8,692 nucleotides of DNA, taken from Candidatus Cloacimonadota bacterium (GTDB lineage: Bacteria; Cloacimonadota; Cloacimonadia; Cloacimonadales; WRIO01). Both the position numbers and the translations under genes were made by a program. The notes under the pieces are model-generated. The model ran no database searches, was not told the origin of the DNA, and saw only the letters and a list, made by a program, of their open reading frames with translations. Numbering within the stretch: position 1 is the stretch's first letter; each line of letters starts with the position of its first letter. Positions 1-8,191 of the stretch are shown here, in pieces. Location of the stretch: the NCBI GenBank assembly GCA_023230175.1, contig JALNXV010000136.1:1-8692 (forward strand), written 5' to 3'.

Positions 1-1551
1 ATTGCTATTGTTCATAATGGGATTATTGAAAACTTCAAATTATTAAAAGAACAATTAGAAGCTAAAGGTTATTTTTTTGAATCAGAAACTGATACTGAAG
101 TTATAGTGCATTTGATTGATTATTTTTATCAATTTACTAATGATTTTTTTCATAGTGTTCAGGAAGCTTTAAAAAAAGTTGAAGGAACTTATGGTATTGC
201 TGTAATACATAAAGATTTCCCTGACAGAATAATTGCTGCAAGAAAAGGTAGCCCGGTCATAGTTGGTGTCGGTAATGAAGAGTTTTTTATAACATCAGAT
301 GTTAATGCAATAATTATACATACAAATAAAGTTATTTATCTTGAAGATGGTGAATTAGCAAAAATTTATAAAGATACATTTGAATTGACTACTATTGATA
401 ATCAAAAAGTTAAACCTAAGATTTCCGAAATTGATTGGAACTTTTCAAGTATAGATAAAGGTGATTATAAGCACTTTATGCTTAAAGAGATTTTCGAGCA
501 ACCAACATCTGTGTTAAATGCCTTTAGAGGTCGATTATCGGACGAACTTGCTACATCAAGACTTGGAGGCTTAAATGTACACTATAATGAGATTCGCAAA
601 GCAAAAAAGATTCATTTAATTGGTTGCGGAACTTCATGGCATGCAGGTATTATTGGAAAATATATCATTGAAACCTTAGCAAGAATACCTGTTGAAATCG
701 AATATGCAAGTGAATATCGATATAGGAATCCGATTATTTCTGAAGATACTATAGTTTTTGTTATTAGTCAGTCAGGAGAAACAGCTGATACTCTTGCAGC
801 TTTAAGAGAAGCTAAAGCAAAAGGGGCATTAGTATTTGGTATCACAAATGTTGTAGGCAGTACGATAGCAAGAGAAACTGATGGAGGTGTATATATACAT
901 GCCGGTTCGGAAATCGGTGTAGCCTCAACAAAAGCTTTTACTTCACAAGTAACACTGCTATTTTTAATAGGTCTATTATTAGGTAGAATGAATCACCTTT
1001 CTCCGATAGATGGGCAACAATATATAACCGAATTAAGAAAGATTCCTGATAAAATTAGATTAATTCTTAATAAAAATGAAGAGATAAGAGAAATAGCTAA
1101 GTCAATCCAAAATTCAACAAATGCTTTATACTTAGGTAGAGGTTTTGAATACCCGGTTGCATTAGAAGGTGCCTTAAAATTAAAAGAAATATCTTATATC
1201 CATGCAGAAGGTTACCCTGCTGCAGAAATGAAACATGGCCCGATTGCTCTAATTGATGAAAATATGCCTGTAATTTCTGTTTGTCCCAAAGATGCTTTGT
1301 ATGATAAAGTAATTTCTAATTTACAAGAAGTTAAAGCAAGAAAAGGTAGAATAATTGCTATTGCTAATGAAAATGATGAAACTATAAAATCTTTATCTGA
1401 AAATGTTATTTATATACCGGAAACATTACCTGCATTAAGGCCTTTACTTACTGTAATCCCATTACAATTATTGGCTTACCATACTGCTGATTTAAAAGGT
1501 TTAGATGTTGATAGACCAAGAAACTTAGCTAAGAGTGTAACTGTAGAATAA
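1..1551 (+). CDS. glmS: Glutamine--fructose-6-phosphate aminotransferase (isomerizing), 5'-truncated by window edge
   Basis: The enzyme converts fructose-6-phosphate and glutamine to glucosamine-6-phosphate and glutamate, the first step towards UDP-GlcNAc for peptidoglycan and other glycans; it is cytosolic. The frame is open from base 1 and gives 516 residues. It begins at the glutaminase oxyanion motif VHNGIIEN (Asn at fragment residue 6), followed by SETDTEV. Two sugar-isomerase (SIS) domains follow, with GCGTSWHAG at 208-216 and SQSGETADT at 256-264. The isomerase residues are present: Glu396 in KLKEISYIHAE, His412 in MKHGP and Lys511 in the C-terminal NLAKSVTVE. They match E. coli Glu488, His504 and Lys603 with a constant offset of 92, so about 92 residues plus Met, including the catalytic Cys1, lie upstream and the full length would be about 609 aa. 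The first in-frame start-like codon, GTG at 106, is internal. No frameshift is seen. The MFS gene follows after 27 nt. Confidence 0.98.
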   Translation: MAIVHNGIIENFKLLKEQLEAKGYFFESETDTEVIVHLIDYFYQFTNDFFHSVQEALKKVEGTYGIAVIHKDFPDRIIAARKGSPVIVGVGNEEFFITSDVNAIIIHTNKVIYLEDGELAKIYKDTFELTTIDNQKVKPKISEIDWNFSSIDKGDYKHFMLKEIFEQPTSVLNAFRGRLSDELATSRLGGLNVHYNEIRKAKKIHLIGCGTSWHAGIIGKYIIETLARIPVEIEYASEYRYRNPIISEDTIVFVISQSGETADTLAALREAKAKGALVFGITNVVGSTIARETDGGVYIHAGSEIGVASTKAFTSQVTLLFLIGLLLGRMNHLSPIDGQQYITELRKIPDKIRLILNKNEEIREIAKSIQNSTNALYLGRGFEYPVALEGALKLKEISYIHAEGYPAAEMKHGPIALIDENMPVISVCPKDALYDKVISNLQEVKARKGRIIAIANENDETIKSLSENVIYIPETLPALRPLLTVIPLQLLAYHTADLKGLDVDRPRNLAKSVTVE

Positions 1552-1567
1552 AACAAATATTATTTTC

Positions 1568-1574
1568 AAGAAGG
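1568..1574 (+). promoter_or_regulatory. Ribosome binding site that favours the TTG start of the MFS gene
   Basis: AAGAAGG lies 4 nt before TTG 1579 and 19 nt before ATG 1594. The spacing is short for TTG but far too long for the ATG, so it supports the rare start codon. Confidence 0.5.
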
Positions 1575-1578
1575 CCTA

Positions 1579-2979
1579 TTGAAAAAGAATTCAATGATTA
1601 AAGAAGGGATGAAAGTATCAGTTGTTGAAGGTGTTTTTGCTCAAGTATATACTAATTTAACCGGTATCGGAAGTAATTTTATAACAAAAACGGCTGTTCT
1701 GTTAAATGCAAGCCCCGTTTATTTTAGCTTATTAACCGGAATCTCACAATTATCTCAATTTTTTCAATTATACGCAGTTATTCATAATAAAAATAATAAA
1801 AATAGAAAGAAAGCTTGCTTAAGTTATGCTTTTTGGGGTAGATTAATTAGTGTTTTAATAGGCTTAAGTTTTGCAATCAGTAAACCTAATCTTGCTTTAT
1901 TGTTTTTTTTAAGTGTTCTTTTTGTATCTGCATCATTACAAACAATTTCCGGAAATATGTGGGTTGCGTGGATGAGTGATTTAATACCTAAATCAATTAG
2001 AGGAAGATATTTCTCATTTAGAATGCAAATACACTTATTGTTTGGTTTATTGTTTGGATATTTATTTAGTTTTTTAATAGACTTATTTGAAATCGACCAA
2101 TTAAGTTTTAGATATAAAATTCTACAAAACTTTAAGTTAACAAATTTTTTTAATCCTTCTCATTTAAAAATATCGTTAGCTTTTCTATTTATTATTGGTT
2201 CAGTAATTGGTTTAACTGGTTTAATTTTTTTGAACAAACAACCGGAAAGAAAATATAAACATACATTATTAAAACAAGAATTTTCTTTGTTTGAACCCTT
2301 TAAAAATAAAGATTTTTTAAGATTGCTGTATTTTGGGATGTTTTGGATGTTTGCAACAGGGATAGGCTCACCTTTTTGGGGGCCATTTATGATAAAAACT
2401 TTAAAACTATCATTAATAGAAATGCAACTATATACAATGATTTCATCATTTGGTATGCTAATTAGTTTTAGAGTATGGGGAAATTTTATTGATAAATTTG
2501 GAAATAAAAATGCAATGAAGATTTGTGTGTTTCTTGGAGGAATTAATCCTTTATTTTGGTTATTTTTAAAAGAATCTGCTTATGGATTGATTTGGATTGA
2601 AGCTTTACTTTCCGGTATAATGTGGAGTGGTGCTAATTTGATATCTTTTAATTTTGTATTAAGTCTTGCTCCAAGAGGTAAAGAACAACATTGGTCTGCT
2701 GTATATTCTGCATTAACAGGGTTATCTATGTTATTAACTATTATTTTATCAGGGGCTTTATATCCTCCAAAAATTGCTATCTTTGGTTTTATACTATTAC
2801 CCGAACAAGTATTATTTGCCTTAACAGCAATCTTTAGATTTAGTGCTGAAATTCCATTACATTTTGTTCGAGAAAATAAAAATCTAAGTTTTAGACAAAG
2901 TTTAAAAGGCTCTTCAGATATTGCTATGCTAAAGATTATCAAATTTAAAAATCGAATGTTTAAAATATTTAAAATATAA
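1579..2979 (+). CDS. Major facilitator superfamily (MFS) transporter, substrate unknown
   Basis: This is a 466-residue, very hydrophobic inner-membrane protein with about 12 predicted helices in two halves, joined by a basic loop around residues 218-235. Residues 134-148 (DLIPKSIRGRYFSFR) match the cytoplasmic-loop signature D-x-x-P-x-x-x-RGRYF of a group of bacterial MFS carriers. The second half has a motif-A-like GNFIDKFGNK at 301-310. The C-terminal tail from about 430 is short and basic. Family and fold are clear. The substrate is not, and the neighbour glmS is too generic to infer an amino-sugar substrate. The start is probably TTG at 1579, because AAGAAGG at 1568-1574 lies 4 nt upstream. 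An ATG at 1594 gives a protein five residues shorter but has no well-placed Shine-Dalgarno. The 27-nt gap after glmS suggests co-transcription. Confidence 0.88.
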   Translation: MKKNSMIKEGMKVSVVEGVFAQVYTNLTGIGSNFITKTAVLLNASPVYFSLLTGISQLSQFFQLYAVIHNKNNKNRKKACLSYAFWGRLISVLIGLSFAISKPNLALLFFLSVLFVSASLQTISGNMWVAWMSDLIPKSIRGRYFSFRMQIHLLFGLLFGYLFSFLIDLFEIDQLSFRYKILQNFKLTNFFNPSHLKISLAFLFIIGSVIGLTGLIFLNKQPERKYKHTLLKQEFSLFEPFKNKDFLRLLYFGMFWMFATGIGSPFWGPFMIKTLKLSLIEMQLYTMISSFGMLISFRVWGNFIDKFGNKNAMKICVFLGGINPLFWLFLKESAYGLIWIEALLSGIMWSGANLISFNFVLSLAPRGKEQHWSAVYSALTGLSMLLTIILSGALYPPKIAIFGFILLPEQVLFALTAIFRFSAEIPLHFVRENKNLSFRQSLKGSSDIAMLKIIKFKNRMFKIFKI

Positions 2980-2992
2980 TTGTGTATAAACA

Positions 2993-3042
2993 TAAGACAT
3001 ATCTTTAGATTATAATTCTAACTTACTTCATTTTATGTCTTA
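2993..3042. repeat. Short inverted repeat TAAGACAT / ATGTCTTA downstream of the MFS gene
   Basis: The 8-bp arms at 2993-3000 and 3035-3042 are perfect reverse complements separated by 34 nt of AT-rich sequence. A further ATGTCTT lies at 3059-3065. The arms are short, the loop is long and no T-run follows directly, so this is not a convincing intrinsic terminator. It could be a protein binding site or chance. Confidence 0.3.
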
Positions 3043-3135
3043 AAGTTGTAACCAATGTATGTCTTTTATGATAAATAGCTAATGCTGTTGAATGGATATT
3101 TTGGCTAAAAGTATTATGTAAGCCTATTTATAAGA

Positions 3136-3165
3136 ATCACATTATTAAACATTTTTATATATAAT
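3136..3165 (+). promoter_or_regulatory. Candidate sigma-70-type promoter for the SNF2 / asparagine-synthetase-like pair
   Basis: A perfect -10 hexamer TATAAT at 3160-3165 is preceded, after 18 nt, by ATCACA at 3136-3141, which matches four of six bases of TTGACA. The leader to the ATG at 3240 would be about 65-70 nt. In such AT-rich DNA a TATAAT arises often by chance, so this is only the best candidate in the 260-bp gap at 2980-3239, which otherwise shows no gene or clear terminator. Confidence 0.33.
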
Positions 3166-3229
3166 AGTATCTGAAATTAATTTTTCTTGACTATATTTAA
3201 CTAAATCGAAAAACTGTAAAAAAATGTAT

Positions 3230-3234
3230 AGGGG
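3230..3234 (+). promoter_or_regulatory. Ribosome binding site of the SNF2-family gene
   Basis: AGGGG lies 5 nt before ATG 3240 and fixes that start. The other nearby ATG, at 3224, is out of frame. Confidence 0.55.
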
Positions 3235-3239
3235 TATAA

Positions 3240-6200
3240 ATGGCAAAATTGTTTAGCAAGGAATATCATGAGATTTCTAATACCTGGTATTTTAAACAGA
3301 ATGTTTTAAATATTAACAAAGATTCTGTTAATTATACTATTTATAAACTATATGATGATTTATATCGAATTGTATTTCGAGTTTTTTTTAACAGTTTTGA
3401 AAAATTATACATTATAAATATTGATTATGATTATGATAGTAAAAGGATTATAAAATGTACTTCGCAAAATGAGCGATTAGAGAATTTTTATAAGTATGCA
3501 CTTATAAAATATGCTTATGAAAATTTAACAACTAGTATTTTTGATGATTATCATTATGCCATTTATGATAAAAATATATGCCGTTATAATGAAAATGAAT
3601 ATCAACAGTATCAATCCTTGCATTATCAAATTGAAGGGTTTTTTAACAATGCTCAGAGTGTTATAAAGATATATGTGGTAGGTTTGGATGAGTTAAATTA
3701 TAGAGATTTCATCTCTTTTGTAGAACACGGGCAGGAGTTTTTAAAAGAAGAATTTTCATATAAAAATTCATTTTTAAAAGCATTTGTCTTTGAAGAACTT
3801 ATCTTTTTAAGAGTTTTAATGCAAAATAAGAGGTCTATTGGTAAAAAGAAATTATATATTAGTATCTATCGTGATGATTTTGTTAATTTAATCCCATTTA
3901 TAACTCCAATAGCAAATAAGTTTTTCATATTCGAAACAGGTGATAAATTATTTATTAATGATACTCCATTATCTATGGAATTTTTGATAAGTTCAATTGA
4001 TGAGAATAATTATATTTTAAAGCTGGTAGAAAATCAAGTAATACATCAATTTATGGTTAAATCTAGTATGTATTTATTAAGTGGAAATGTCCTTTCAAGG
4101 GTAATTTTACCCTTTACTGATGACGTAATTAAGCATATATTAAATGGGCAAATGATTATAGATAAACATGATTTAGTGTATTACAAGACGATAATAGCTA
4201 AGCAATTGACAATAAACAATCATCATCTTGATTTTGAAGCAGGGATTGAATTGCCGGAAGTAAATGAGGAAACTCCGGATGTTTATATTATTATTAAAAA
4301 GACTTCAAGGGGTGTTTTATTTAACTGTTATTTAGAATATTCGGATCTGACTCAATTACCGATAATTTTCGTTCGTGAAAAGATAAATTTGATTTCGTTA
4401 AATAATATGAATACAAGCAAATGGTATTATATTTCTGATGATTTAATTAGTGAATTAGATGCATTTTTAACAAGTTATTTGTTTTATCGAGAATACGATA
4501 TTAATGAATATTCTTGGGAAGTTACACATCCTGCTTATATTCTTGTTATGAAAGAAAATTTATTTGAAAAAGCAAATCCAAAATGGATTATTCAAATAGA
4601 TGAGGAACTTAAGAAAAACTTTATTCAATCAATTGTATTAGTGCCTGAAATAATTGTAAATAAAGATGAAGATATTGATTGGTTTTCTTATAAAATTATT
4701 TATAAATTTAATAATATCAGTGTTACGCAAGATGATTTACGAAATTTCTTTAAAGTAGGTGAAAACTTTTTAAAGCTACCAGACGGATCGCTTGTAACTA
4801 TTAAAAATAAAGAAATTTTTGATGAATTTGAAGAGATAGTTAAGCTTAGTAAAAAAGATGCTGATTATTTTCATCGAGCTTCTATTTATAGATTGCCTTG
4901 GATTTATGAGTTAAGTAAAAATAATCCTGCAATTAACATTTATGGAGATGAATACCTAAATGAAATGTATGCAGCTTTAATAAATAGAGCTACTAAAGAT
5001 AAAGTTGAACCTTACTATACCCTGAAACCTGTTATGAGGTCGTATCAAAAAACCGGTTATGAATGGCTGAAAATGCTTGAAAAATACAAGCTGAGTGGTA
5101 TCTTAGCGGATGATATGGGACTAGGCAAGACCTTGCAAGCAATTTCTGTTTTAACTGATTTAAAAACTGATTCTAAGAGTTTAATTATATGTCCTAAGAC
5201 TTTGCTTTTTAATTGGGCTGCTGAGATTGAAAAATTCAATCCTCAGTTAAAGTATATTATCTATGAAGGTAAAAAAGAAGAGAGAATAAATTTACTTAAT
5301 AATTCAGCAGTTCAATTAGTATTTTGTTCTTATGCTCTTATTCAAAATGATTTAGAGATTTTTAAAAAAATCCATTTTGAATATGTTATCCTTGATGAAG
5401 CTCAACATATAAAAAATCATAATACATTAAGATCAAAAGCTGTTAAAAAGCTTAAGGCAAGATATAAATTAGCTATGACCGGTACTCCTTTGGAAAATAG
5501 TATATCTGAACTATGGTCAGTATTTGATTTTTTAATGCCCGGATATTTGCCTTCTATTAAGAAATTTAAAGATATGTTTTCTGCTGATCAAGATAGTATT
5601 AAACAAGGACAAAGAGTTAAGCAATATATATCTCCGTTTATCTTAAGAAGAAAAAAACAAGATGTTTTATTTGAATTACCTGATAAGCAAGAACAATATG
5701 TTTATTGTCCAATGACTGAAAGTCAAGAAAATAAGTATATTCAAATTTTAAAAGCGGTTAAAAACGATGTTTTTAAGGATGGAGATACTGAAACTAATTT
5801 TATTACTATGTTAGCCGCCTTAACACGATTAAGACAGGTTTGTGATCATCCCGGGTTAATTAATGATGAATGGATGAATGAAGCTAATATTTCCGGAAAA
5901 TTAGATACATTAAAAGAATTGTTAGAAGATGCTTTAGAAAATGGAAGAAAAATTTTAGTGTTTAGTCAATATGTCAAAATGCTTCATATTGTGGAAAAGA
6001 TGATAAAAAAAATGAATATAAATTATGAATATATGGACGGAAATACTAAAGATAGAAAAACTGTAATAAATCATTTTAATGATAATGAAAAAGTTAAAGT
6101 ATTTTTAATAAGTTTAAAAACCGGAGGGTTTGGGATAAATTTAACTTCTGCAGATACTGTAATATTAGTTGATCCTTGGTGGAATCCTATGGTTGAAAGT

Positions 6201-6407
6201 CAAGCAATAGATCGTGTTCACAGAATGGGACAAACTAAAAAAGTCGTAGTATATAAAATGATTACTGTTGGTTCTGTAGAAGAAAAAATTATGATTTTAC
6301 AAAAGAGGAAAAGAGATTTATTTGATAATATCATAAACCAAGGTGATTCAGTCTTGAAAAATCTTGAATATAACGAGATTAAATCACTATTTGAATATAA
6401 GGAATAA
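3240..6407 (+). CDS. SNF2-family DEAD/DEAH-box helicase-like ATPase with SNF2-associated N-terminal region
   Basis: This 1055-residue protein is a bacterial Swi2/Snf2 (superfamily 2) ATPase, expected to translocate on double-stranded DNA and remodel bound proteins; its target is unknown. The C-terminal ATPase core is intact: RSYQKTGYEWL near 600, Walker A DDMGLGKT at 624-631, Walker B DEAQH at 719-723, TGTPLENS at 747-754, the helicase-C stretch beginning RKILVFSQY, KTGGFGINLTSADTVILVDPWWNP (motif V region), and arginine-finger motif QAIDRVHRMGQ at 988-998. The roughly 600-residue N-terminal part resembles the bacterial SNF2-associated region, including FLKLPDGSLVTI near 508-520. Residues 15-95 look like a SWIM-type zinc finger module with ligands lost (Cys73 kept; Ser75, Tyr84 and Tyr86 in the other positions). 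No signal peptide or membrane segment is seen. The next gene starts 3 nt after the stop, indicating an operon. Confidence 0.95.
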   Translation: MAKLFSKEYHEISNTWYFKQNVLNINKDSVNYTIYKLYDDLYRIVFRVFFNSFEKLYIINIDYDYDSKRIIKCTSQNERLENFYKYALIKYAYENLTTSIFDDYHYAIYDKNICRYNENEYQQYQSLHYQIEGFFNNAQSVIKIYVVGLDELNYRDFISFVEHGQEFLKEEFSYKNSFLKAFVFEELIFLRVLMQNKRSIGKKKLYISIYRDDFVNLIPFITPIANKFFIFETGDKLFINDTPLSMEFLISSIDENNYILKLVENQVIHQFMVKSSMYLLSGNVLSRVILPFTDDVIKHILNGQMIIDKHDLVYYKTIIAKQLTINNHHLDFEAGIELPEVNEETPDVYIIIKKTSRGVLFNCYLEYSDLTQLPIIFVREKINLISLNNMNTSKWYYISDDLISELDAFLTSYLFYREYDINEYSWEVTHPAYILVMKENLFEKANPKWIIQIDEELKKNFIQSIVLVPEIIVNKDEDIDWFSYKIIYKFNNISVTQDDLRNFFKVGENFLKLPDGSLVTIKNKEIFDEFEEIVKLSKKDADYFHRASIYRLPWIYELSKNNPAINIYGDEYLNEMYAALINRATKDKVEPYYTLKPVMRSYQKTGYEWLKMLEKYKLSGILADDMGLGKTLQAISVLTDLKTDSKSLIICPKTLLFNWAAEIEKFNPQLKYIIYEGKKEERINLLNNSAVQLVFCSYALIQNDLEIFKKIHFEYVILDEAQHIKNHNTLRSKAVKKLKARYKLAMTGTPLENSISELWSVFDFLMPGYLPSIKKFKDMFSADQDSIKQGQRVKQYISPFILRRKKQDVLFELPDKQEQYVYCPMTESQENKYIQILKAVKNDVFKDGDTETNFITMLAALTRLRQVCDHPGLINDEWMNEANISGKLDTLKELLEDALENGRKILVFSQYVKMLHIVEKMIKKMNINYEYMDGNTKDRKTVINHFNDNEKVKVFLISLKTGGFGINLTSADTVILVDPWWNPMVESQAIDRVHRMGQTKKVVVYKMITVGSVEEKIMILQKRKRDLFDNIINQGDSVLKNLEYNEIKSLFEYKE
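6399..6404 (+). promoter_or_regulatory. Ribosome binding site inside the end of the SNF2 gene, suggesting translational coupling
   Basis: AAGGAA overlaps the last codons of the SNF2 gene, just before its TAA at 6405-6407, and lies 6 nt upstream of ATG 6411. This arrangement suggests that translation of the second gene depends on the first. Confidence 0.6.
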
Positions 6408-6410
6408 ATT

Positions 6411-8066
6411 ATGAATTGGTTTTTTTGTGTAATTAGTCAAAAACCCTTTCTCGAATGGGAAATTGAAAGATTTATTAAAACTCATCCCCAAACTAAAAAT
6501 ACTATAATAAAGCCTTCATTTTACTTTGCTTATGACGCTTTACAAGAACAACTTTTGTTTGAAAAACCCACTGAAGATAACTTGTTTTATAAGATTATAA
6601 TTGGTAAAGGGTTTATTTCAAAAAGTACCGGTTATTCTCAAGCCGATATGAATGATTGGAAGCAATTATTAAATTATGAAATATTACCCAATGAAATTGA
6701 TGGGCATTATCTAGCTATAAAAATCAAAGAAGATCATTTTGAAGTAAGTAATGATGCTTTAGGTCATTATCCCGTTTATTTTGCAAAATCAGAAGGCTAT
6801 TGTATTGCGTCTAATCATCAAGAATATGTTGCTTCTGTACTAAGTAAAAAACAATGGAATTACTCTGCAATATCTGCACTTGCTTTGCTCAATATCCCTC
6901 TACAAAAAGAATCATTTTTAAAACAAATCAATTTATTAAAAACGGCTTCAACTCTAAAAATGAAACCTAATAAAATGATTGTTGGAAATAGAGATATCAA
7001 TTTTCTCAATGATCAGAAAATTGATAGTAAAAATTATTTGTTTGTTTTGAAAAAGGCCTTTGAATTACAATTAAATGATAATGATTTTGTCTCGATTCCT
7101 TTTAAAAATGATTATTCTTCGAGACTTGCAGTTTCTATCTATTGTAATAAAGCTAAAAAATCTTGGGGGCTTTATTCTCAAAGGAGTTTTAATAAACAAA
7201 TCTCCGATTACCCTGAACGTTATCTGGATTCATTAATTTTAAATAATTTAAAAATAAAAAATATTCCGGAAATTAACGACTTAGATGATTTATTAAGTTT
7301 GTATAATGATTATATTATGCAAACCAGCTTAGCAAATTTTCCTATGTTTTTTAATTTGGCCGGTAAATTCCAACAAAATATGGATAAGATAGAGTTTAAT
7401 TTATTATCTGACCCATCAGAATTTTTCTTTGAAAAATCTCCCGAAAATGCGATTGATAAATTATATAATATATTGAAAAATAATGATTTTAATCAATTTA
7501 TAAAGGCTTACTCAATTGAAAATAATTTTTTTAGAAAAGAATTTTACTCTTTCCTTTTTAAAGGATTAAAACAACATTTTAAAAATGCTTCTGATTCACT
7601 TATTTATACCAATTCTAAATATGATTTATATCATTTTTATTTATCGAGATATCAAATGAATTTATTTACCACTGGTATTGCTTGGTTAAATAATTACAGA
7701 CTCTTTTTTAGCCCGGGTTTATTTTATAATCTAATTTGTTGTCATATCTATCAAAGGATGTATAATCCAAAAATTATTGATTTAAGCCAAGATTTCTATC
7801 TTGAATTAGCACCGGAATGTAAAAAATTTCCAAAGCTGAAACCTAATAAATTCGACATACAAACATATCCAAATAAAAATTTACAGTATTTTCCTCTAAT
7901 CAGTAATGAAATTGGAAAATTTATCGAAAAAGCAGAAAAAATCCCTTACTATGATTTTGATAAACTGATAAAAACTTTTAAAAAGGCACAAAAACATAAT
8001 CTTAAGGCTATTAATATTATTTTAAAATGGTATTCATTTGAAATTAATCGTAATTTTTTAGAATAA
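6411..8066 (+). CDS. Asparagine-synthetase-like protein, probable pseudoenzyme (both active sites degenerate)
   Basis: The 551-residue protein has no signal peptide or membrane segment. Residues 97-144 (GHYLAIKIKEDHFEVSNDALG, then HYPVYFA and YCIASN) follow the class II glutamine amidotransferase pattern seen in asparagine synthetases, where G-x-x-A precedes a D-x-x-G-x-x-P-x-Y segment. Residues 165-190 resemble the inter-domain linker. Residues 226-242 occupy the place of the ATP-pyrophosphatase loop. FKNDYSSRLA at 231-240 stands where active relatives have L-SGGYDSR-LI, so the SGG and Asp are lost. LLSDPSEFFF at 331-340 stands where LSGDGGDELF is expected. The amidotransferase nucleophile should be Cys directly after Met, but the only nearby Cys is residue 6 (MNWFFC). 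The reading frame is long and intact, so this is not a decayed gene. The homology call rests on pattern order, not a search. A binding, regulatory or altered catalytic role is possible; no substrate can be named. Confidence 0.68.
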   Translation: MNWFFCVISQKPFLEWEIERFIKTHPQTKNTIIKPSFYFAYDALQEQLLFEKPTEDNLFYKIIIGKGFISKSTGYSQADMNDWKQLLNYEILPNEIDGHYLAIKIKEDHFEVSNDALGHYPVYFAKSEGYCIASNHQEYVASVLSKKQWNYSAISALALLNIPLQKESFLKQINLLKTASTLKMKPNKMIVGNRDINFLNDQKIDSKNYLFVLKKAFELQLNDNDFVSIPFKNDYSSRLAVSIYCNKAKKSWGLYSQRSFNKQISDYPERYLDSLILNNLKIKNIPEINDLDDLLSLYNDYIMQTSLANFPMFFNLAGKFQQNMDKIEFNLLSDPSEFFFEKSPENAIDKLYNILKNNDFNQFIKAYSIENNFFRKEFYSFLFKGLKQHFKNASDSLIYTNSKYDLYHFYLSRYQMNLFTTGIAWLNNYRLFFSPGLFYNLICCHIYQRMYNPKIIDLSQDFYLELAPECKKFPKLKPNKFDIQTYPNKNLQYFPLISNEIGKFIEKAEKIPYYDFDKLIKTFKKAQKHNLKAINIILKWYSFEINRNFLE

Positions 8067-8191
8067 AATAAATAATCAGAGTTATAAAAAAAAATCACTA
8101 TTAACAACATAAAATTACCAATTATCAAAATTAATGTCTTATAATACACATTGATTGTTACTGTTTATTTTATTGATTACCAGATAATTAC

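Noticed and set aside
106..108. GTG at 106 as a start codon for a shorter glmS
   Set aside because: The frame is open upstream to base 1 and encodes conserved GlmS sequence (VHNGIIEN ... SETDTEV), so this is an internal valine.
2580..2993. Reverse-strand open frame of 137 codons over the end of the MFS gene
   Set aside because: It lies antisense to conserved membrane helices, resembles no known family, and has no convincing ribosome binding site.
3187..3220. TTGACT at 3187-3192 as a -35 box for the SNF2 gene
   Set aside because: No acceptable -10 lies at 16-18 nt: the hexamer at 17 nt is AAAACT. TGTAAA at 3215-3220 is too far away.
5057..5239. Reverse-strand open frame of 60 codons
   Set aside because: It overlaps the Walker A region of the SNF2 ATPase on the opposite strand and is a shadow of that coding sequence.
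3240..8066. A known defence system such as DISARM, or a restriction-linked SNF2 module
   Set aside because: No methyltransferase, nuclease, phospholipase D or other expected partner is present in the window, and the SNF2 N-terminus fits the general SWIM / SNF2-associated type.
6411..8066. Asparagine-synthetase-like gene as a broken pseudogene of asnB
   Set aside because: The frame is intact over 551 codons with a good ribosome binding site. Substitutions are clustered at catalytic positions rather than random frameshifts or stops.
8067..8110. Intrinsic terminator after the asparagine-synthetase-like gene
   Set aside because: No GC-containing stem followed by a T-run was found. The nine-base A-run at 8086-8094 is on the wrong strand for a + strand terminator.
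8115..8145. TATAAT at 8140-8145 as a second promoter for the surface protein
   Set aside because: The only -35-like hexamer, TTACCA at 8115-8120, has a 19-nt spacer, and a much better promoter lies downstream at 8223-8251.
7949..8149. Reverse-strand open frame of 66 codons, hydrophobic at its N-terminus
   Set aside because: Its hydrophobicity follows from antisense A-rich sequence. Most of it lies over the conserved-frame end of the asparagine-synthetase-like gene, and no promoter or ribosome binding site was seen.
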